Source of the DNA: Gammaproteobacteria bacterium
Lineage (GTDB): Bacteria > Pseudomonadota > Gammaproteobacteria > Pseudomonadales > Oleiphilaceae
Direction: 5' to 3'
DNA length: 32,395 nucleotides
Assembly (NCBI GenBank): GCA_030427465.1
Contig: JAUIAZ010000007.1
Coordinates: 1-32,395 of the forward strand
A model generated the notes under the pieces. The model had not been told where the DNA came from and did not search any database. It saw only the letters and a program-made list of their open reading frames with translations. Of the stretch, positions 28,341 to 32,395 are shown one piece after another. Within the stretch, counting starts at the first letter, position 1, and each line of letters starts with the position of its first letter. The translations under genes and the position numbers were made by a program.

Positions 28341-29030
28341 TCAGCCCGCCTCGCCTGAACGGTAAAGACGAACCTGTCTGAACTCTGCCAGTTCACCCAG
28401 ATCTGGCCAGGTTATTGCCTCACCCTGCCCCCAAAGCCTATACCCCGGTTCCTCGAGGTTCCGCACCCGGGAATCTGCCAGCCAGACTTCAGCAGCCAGA
28501 CCTCTGAACTGCTGCAGGAGCGGACGATTGTCCGCGTCATACAGAATGTCTGCGGCGGTAACCAGATCAAACCCTCCCTGTGCCGGGAGTTCCCGCTGCC
28601 AGTCTACCTGGACACCCATCGCTGCGGCATTCGCTGCGATGGCCAGGCCTGCACCAGAGTCGCAGTCACAGGCGACAACTTCAGCAGCCCCAACCATTGC
28701 TGCGGCGATGGCCACCACGCCGGAGCCGGAGCCGACATCCAGCACACGACGACCACTCACCTGGTCCGCGTTATCCAGAATCCATCGTGCCAGCACCTGG
28801 CCACTGGCCCAGCAGAAACTCCAGTATGCCGGCTCAGCGACCGCTGCCTGGGCTTCCTCATGGGTCAGGGGCTCACTCATGCTGAGTGGATCGACCAGCA
28901 TCAGAGAAATTTCCGGCACCAGCGGCAGTGGCTGCAGGGAAAGTTTCCGGCCCGGCAAGCCCTGCCAGAAATACGCCTGCAATTTGTCTGTGAGGGAAAA
29001 AGAATGGTCTTTTGCCGTTAAATTATCCAC
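28341..29030 (-). CDS. Class I SAM-dependent methyltransferase, ETFB-lysine/PrmA-like
   Basis: GRRVLDVGSGSGVVAIAAAMVGAAEVVACDCDSGAGLAIAANAAAMGV...FDLVTAADILYDADNRPLL. Confidence 0.88.
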   Translation of the reverse strand: MDNLTAKDHSFSLTDKLQAYFWQGLPGRKLSLQPLPLVPEISLMLVDPLSMSEPLTHEEAQAAVAEPAYWSFCWASGQVLARWILDNADQVSGRRVLDVGSGSGVVAIAAAMVGAAEVVACDCDSGAGLAIAANAAAMGVQVDWQRELPAQGGFDLVTAADILYDADNRPLLQQFRGLAAEVWLADSRVRNLEEPGYRLWGQGEAITWPDLGELAEFRQVRLYRSGEAG

Positions 29031-29122
29031 AATCAGATTCCGTCGAGTGAAACACGCTTAAAACAATAATCTTCACTTTAATCAACAGCCTTCAGGCTAC
29101 CCAACTTGGAGAGAGACTACTC

Positions 29123-29950
29123 ATGAATCCGGAAGACATCCAGAAGTACATCGATACCGGTGTGGAAATGGTCATGGCTTATGCCCCGCAACTGCTCCTG
29201 GCCATTCTGACCCTCATCATCGGCATGTGGATCATCAATCGCGTGCTGAAAGCGGCAGACAAAGCCCTGTCGAAAAAGTTTGACCCCACCCTCACCCGTT
29301 TCGTTCAAAATCTGGTCGGCATTGGCCTGAAACTGATACTGCTCATCAGTGTCGCGGGCATGGTTGGTATCGAAACCACCTCCTTCATCGCGGTACTCGG
29401 TGCAGCCGGTCTGGCCATTGGTCTGGCCTTGCAGGGCAATCTGGCCAACTTTGCAAGTGGTGTGTTGATACTGGTCTTCAAGCCGTTCAAGGTCGGTGAT
29501 TTTATCGAAGGCGGCGGCAAAATGGGCACTGTGCGGGAAATCCAGATCTTTACCACCGTGCTGATGACGCCGGATAACAAGAAAGTCATAGTGCCCAACT
29601 CTTCCATCACGGGCGATGCCATCACCAACTTTTCAGCAGAAACCACCCGACGGGTGGATTTTGTTTTCGGGATTGGCTACGACGACGACATCGATAAAGC
29701 CCGACAGACTCTGAAAGCGCTGATTTCAGAGGACAAACGTATTCACAAAGACCCGGCAGAAGTTATCGTGATTTCCGAACTCGGCGACAGCTCCGTCAAT
29801 TTCACCGTACGAGTCTGGGTGAATGCGGCAGACTACTGGGGCGTGTACTTCGACATGCATGAGAATGTGAAGAAGCGCTTTGATTCCGAAGGCATATCCA
29901 TTCCGTTCCCGCAGCGGGATGTTCACATCTATCAGGAAGCATCCTCCTGA
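29123..29950 (+). CDS. Small-conductance mechanosensitive channel, MscS family
   Basis: GAAGLAIGLALQGNLANFASGVLILVFKPFKVGDFIEGGGKMGTVREIQIFTTVLMTPDNKKVIVPNSSI. Confidence 0.95.
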   Translation: MNPEDIQKYIDTGVEMVMAYAPQLLLAILTLIIGMWIINRVLKAADKALSKKFDPTLTRFVQNLVGIGLKLILLISVAGMVGIETTSFIAVLGAAGLAIGLALQGNLANFASGVLILVFKPFKVGDFIEGGGKMGTVREIQIFTTVLMTPDNKKVIVPNSSITGDAITNFSAETTRRVDFVFGIGYDDDIDKARQTLKALISEDKRIHKDPAEVIVISELGDSSVNFTVRVWVNAADYWGVYFDMHENVKKRFDSEGISIPFPQRDVHIYQEASS

Positions 29951-29994
29951 TTGACTGCTATACTCAGGCGATAGAACAACAAACGAGGTGAAGA

Positions 29995-31275
29995 ATGCCC
30001 ATTATGAAACTGAAATCCGTACTGGCCGGCATCTGTCTGGCTGCAGTGGTTGCACCGTCCCAGGCCCGGGATTTTGACAGCAGCGGTTACTTTACGTTGC
30101 TTGGCGGTTATACCTTCTTCGATGAGGAGCGTAACATCGAAGATGATCCGAGTATTGCCGCAGGTCTGGGCTATGAGTTCAACCGCAACTTTGCGGCTGA
30201 GGTTCTGTATGGGGGTGCCAACCTCGAGCCCGACAATGGCGCCACCAGCGAATTCGATGGGCGCTTTACCCGTTTGGATGTGCTGTACCACTTCGATGAT
30301 GGGGATGCCTGGCGCCCCTTCCTCATCGGAGGGGGTGGCAATTATGATTTCAGCAGCGACGGCTCTGAGTTTGACGAGACTCAGTGGAACCTCGGGGCAG
30401 GCCTGAAGCATGAGATCAGTGATTCCACCGATCTCCGCTTCGATGCACGAGGAGTGTACGGTACGGACAATGAAACCAAGGATGTGATGCTGAACCTCGG
30501 TATCAACATGCTGTTCGCCGGCCTTGTTGTGCCGCCTGAAGACTCCGATGGTGATGGCATCTATGACGACGAGGATCGCTGCCCGGATACGCCCTACGGC
30601 GCCAAGGTTGACACCAATGGATGTGAAATCATTGGCGATGCCGATAATGATGGGGTGAAAGACGATGTCGATCAGTGTCCAAATACACCAGCGGGCGCCC
30701 AGGTGGATGAGAAAGGCTGTGCCGCTGATGAGGACGGTGATGGCGTAGCGGATGTCGCAGACAAGTGTCCGGGTACACCGGCCGGCACCAAGGTCGATGA
30801 AACCGGATGCCCGGCGGACAAGGATGGTGACGGCGTAATGAACAGCGCCGATGCCTGCCCTGATACACCGGCCGGTGCAAAAGTGGATGCCAGGGGCTGC
30901 CAGCTGGTGCTGACAGAGACCGTGTCCATCAAGCTGAATGTCAACTTCCCGAGCGGCTCAGCCATTGTACCGGAGTCAGAAATGGCAGAGGTTGAGAAAC
31001 TGGCGACCTTCCTGAGACAGTATCCTTCTGCCAGCATCACGGTTGAAGGGCACACCGACAGCCAGGGTTCCGATACCATCAACCAGGTGATTTCCGAGCA
31101 GCGCGCAGATGCTGTCCGGGACGCTGCCATCCAGCGCTTTGGTGCTGACCCCAGCCGTATCAGTGCTGTCGGCATGGGCGAAGCTCAGCCCATCGCGGAT
31201 AACAATACCGCTGAGGGGCGCCGAGTGAACCGTCGCGTGGTTGGTGTCGCAGAAGCTACCGCCAACAAGGAGTAA
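29995..31275 (+). CDS. OmpA-family outer membrane protein with beta-barrel and thrombospondin type 3 repeats
   Basis: Signal peptide, 8-strand barrel-like N-terminus, D-rich TSP3 repeats, C-terminal OmpA SITVEGHTDSQGSDTINQVISEQRADAVRDAAI. Start could be ATG at 30004. Confidence 0.93.
   Translation: MPIMKLKSVLAGICLAAVVAPSQARDFDSSGYFTLLGGYTFFDEERNIEDDPSIAAGLGYEFNRNFAAEVLYGGANLEPDNGATSEFDGRFTRLDVLYHFDDGDAWRPFLIGGGGNYDFSSDGSEFDETQWNLGAGLKHEISDSTDLRFDARGVYGTDNETKDVMLNLGINMLFAGLVVPPEDSDGDGIYDDEDRCPDTPYGAKVDTNGCEIIGDADNDGVKDDVDQCPNTPAGAQVDEKGCAADEDGDGVADVADKCPGTPAGTKVDETGCPADKDGDGVMNSADACPDTPAGAKVDARGCQLVLTETVSIKLNVNFPSGSAIVPESEMAEVEKLATFLRQYPSASITVEGHTDSQGSDTINQVISEQRADAVRDAAIQRFGADPSRISAVGMGEAQPIADNNTAEGRRVNRRVVGVAEATANKE
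30541..30903 (+). repeat. Four tandem TSP3-type calcium-binding repeats (about 35-36 codons each)
   Basis: DSDGDGIYDDEDRCPDTPYGAKVDTNGC / DADNDGVKDDVDQCPNTPAGAQVDEKGC / DEDGDGVADVADKCPGTPAGTKVDETGC / DKDGDGVMNSADACPDTPAGAKVDARGC. Confidence 0.88.
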
Positions 31276-31313
31276 GGTTCAGCGCCAACGGCAATAAAAT
31301 TGTCATCAAAATG

Positions 31314-31340
31314 AGGGAAGCTTCGGCTTCCCTTTTTATT
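31314..31340 (+). terminator. Intrinsic terminator after the OmpA gene
   Basis: AGGGAAGC-TTCG-GCTTCCCT followed by a T-rich tract: perfect stem with TTCG tetraloop. Confidence 0.93.
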
Positions 31341-31429
31341 TGACATTCTGTTACAACTTCAGACTAAACAAGGCTGAAAAATAGGGCTATGTTCAAATAA
31401 CAAGCAGATCAGCAAAACGGGAGGCCTTT

Positions 31430-31966
31430 ATGCCGGTTGCAGCCCTCAAGCGTCATCTGGAAAAAAACGGGGTTCCTTTCACGACCCTGACTCATCAACC
31501 CGCTTTTACCGCACAGGAAGTCGCGCACAGCGCGCACGTCTGTGGCAAAACCCTGGCCAAAGTGGTGATCATCCTGATCGATGGTGGCATGGCCATGGTG
31601 GCGATGCCCGCCACATCCAAAATCCGCTGGGATCGCTTCATGTCGGCCATGGGAACCGATTTCATCGAACTGGCTGATGAAGAGGACTTCAAGGACCTCT
31701 TCCCCGATTGCGAGGTGGGTGCCCTGCCTCCCTTTGGCAGTCTTTACGGCATGCCGGTTTACCTTGATGGCAGCCTGACCCGCAATGAAGACATTCTTTT
31801 CAGCGCCGGCACTCACAACGAGCTCATCAAACTCAGTATGCAGGACTATCTGAGCCTGGAGCACCCGATGACACTGGAAGAAGGATTTGCGCCCATTGCC
31901 CGTCGCAACAGCCGCTTCGCCTCACGCCGTGATACGCCAGGAGAAGCTCTGCCAAGGCCCGCGTAA
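31430..31966 (+). CDS. YbaK/ProX-type aminoacyl-tRNA deacylase
   Basis: LKRHLEKNGVPFTTLTHQPAFTAQEVAHSAHVCGKTLAKVVIILIDGGMAMVAMPATSKI...LPPFGSLYGMPVYLDGSLTRNEDILFSAGTHNELIKLS. Confidence 0.92.
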   Translation: MPVAALKRHLEKNGVPFTTLTHQPAFTAQEVAHSAHVCGKTLAKVVIILIDGGMAMVAMPATSKIRWDRFMSAMGTDFIELADEEDFKDLFPDCEVGALPPFGSLYGMPVYLDGSLTRNEDILFSAGTHNELIKLSMQDYLSLEHPMTLEEGFAPIARRNSRFASRRDTPGEALPRPA

Positions 31967-32013
31967 AGACGGGTTCCAGCCCGCTGGTATCTTGATCTGA
32001 CCACTTCGGGTGG

Positions 32014-32395
32014 TCAGCGAATCTGTATGTAGAAGGTCGCGTCACCACGCAGAATCTGAAGCACGACGGCGCGGGACAGGCCCAGTGCCTTCTGCAGGCT
32101 CTCGACATCACTGACCCGGAAGCGATTGGCCGCGATAATCAGGTCGCCCGGTCGCAAGCCACTGCGGTACGCCAGACTGTCATTCTGCAAGCGCACGATG
32201 CGCACGGCCAGAGATTTGCCCTCCTCCCGGAAAGTCTCCAGCTCCACACCGTCAAGTTGTCTGGCCAATGAACGTCCGGTGACCCGGTCGGGGTTCATGG
32301 CATCGAGATTCACCCCGATCTGCACCTGACGCCCCTGCCGCCAAAGATTGAGTTGTACCGCCTCTCCGGCAATCAGCAATCCCATCTGATTACGA
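32014..32395 (-). CDS. Do/DegQ-like periplasmic serine protease, C-terminal PDZ part only (N-terminus outside window)
   Basis: GEAVQLNLWRQGRQVQIGVNLD...VRIVRLQNDSLAYRSGLRPGDLIIAANRFRVSDVESLQKALGLSRAVVLQILRGDATFYIQIR; PDZ signature; frame open to window end. Confidence 0.8.
   Translation of the reverse strand, partial: RNQMGLLIAGEAVQLNLWRQGRQVQIGVNLDAMNPDRVTGRSLARQLDGVELETFREEGKSLAVRIVRLQNDSLAYRSGLRPGDLIIAANRFRVSDVESLQKALGLSRAVVLQILRGDATFYIQIR

Noticed and set aside
31998-32016. TGACCAC-TTCGG-GTGGTCA hairpin at the protease stop codon as a terminator
   Set aside because: Good 7-bp stem but no T-tract on either strand; not enough to call.
1-32395. CRISPR array, prophage, transposon, integron or tRNA/rRNA genes
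   Set aside because: No regular direct-repeat/spacer pattern, transposase or integrase motifs, terminal inverted repeats, or tRNA/rRNA signatures were seen.

Overview
This 32.4 kb window looks like a gene-dense gammaproteobacterial chromosome (Pseudomonadales/Oceanospirillales-like; taxon inferred only from gene content and order). Most of it is housekeeping. On the minus strand there is an Anbu (proteasome-like) peptidase plus a transglutaminase/DUF2126 protein truncated by the window start. After that come an HPt-HD-GYP-like protein, a VRR-NUC (FAN1-like) nuclease overlapping a PD-(D/E)XK-XPD/DinG-like helicase, a YgiQ radical SAM protein with a DUF6482-like protein, and a penicillin-acylase family hydrolase. 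Then follow a GGDEF protein overlapping a 7TMR-DISM/GGDEF-like/EAL protein, TesB, an OmpA-type lipoprotein, rubredoxin reductase and rubredoxin, an HPRT-like phosphoribosyltransferase with UbiA, PhoB/PhoR, a REC protein, CysZ, VanZ, an ETFB-like methyltransferase, MscS, an OmpA protein with TSP3 repeats, YbaK, and the C-terminus of a DegQ-type protease. The best non-coding find is at about 27.92-28.30 kb: an unannotated CsrB/RsmZ-type small RNA with 16 GGA motifs in about 190 nt, hairpins presenting GGA, and a strong terminator. A perfect GacA/UvrY-type palindrome (TTGTAAG-N6-CTTACAA) lies upstream and overlaps the vanZ stop codon. Other signals are a composite inverted repeat just upstream of the DUF6482 start codon, a near-consensus Pho box before phoB, and a 36-aa small ORF with a good Shine-Dalgarno sequence.
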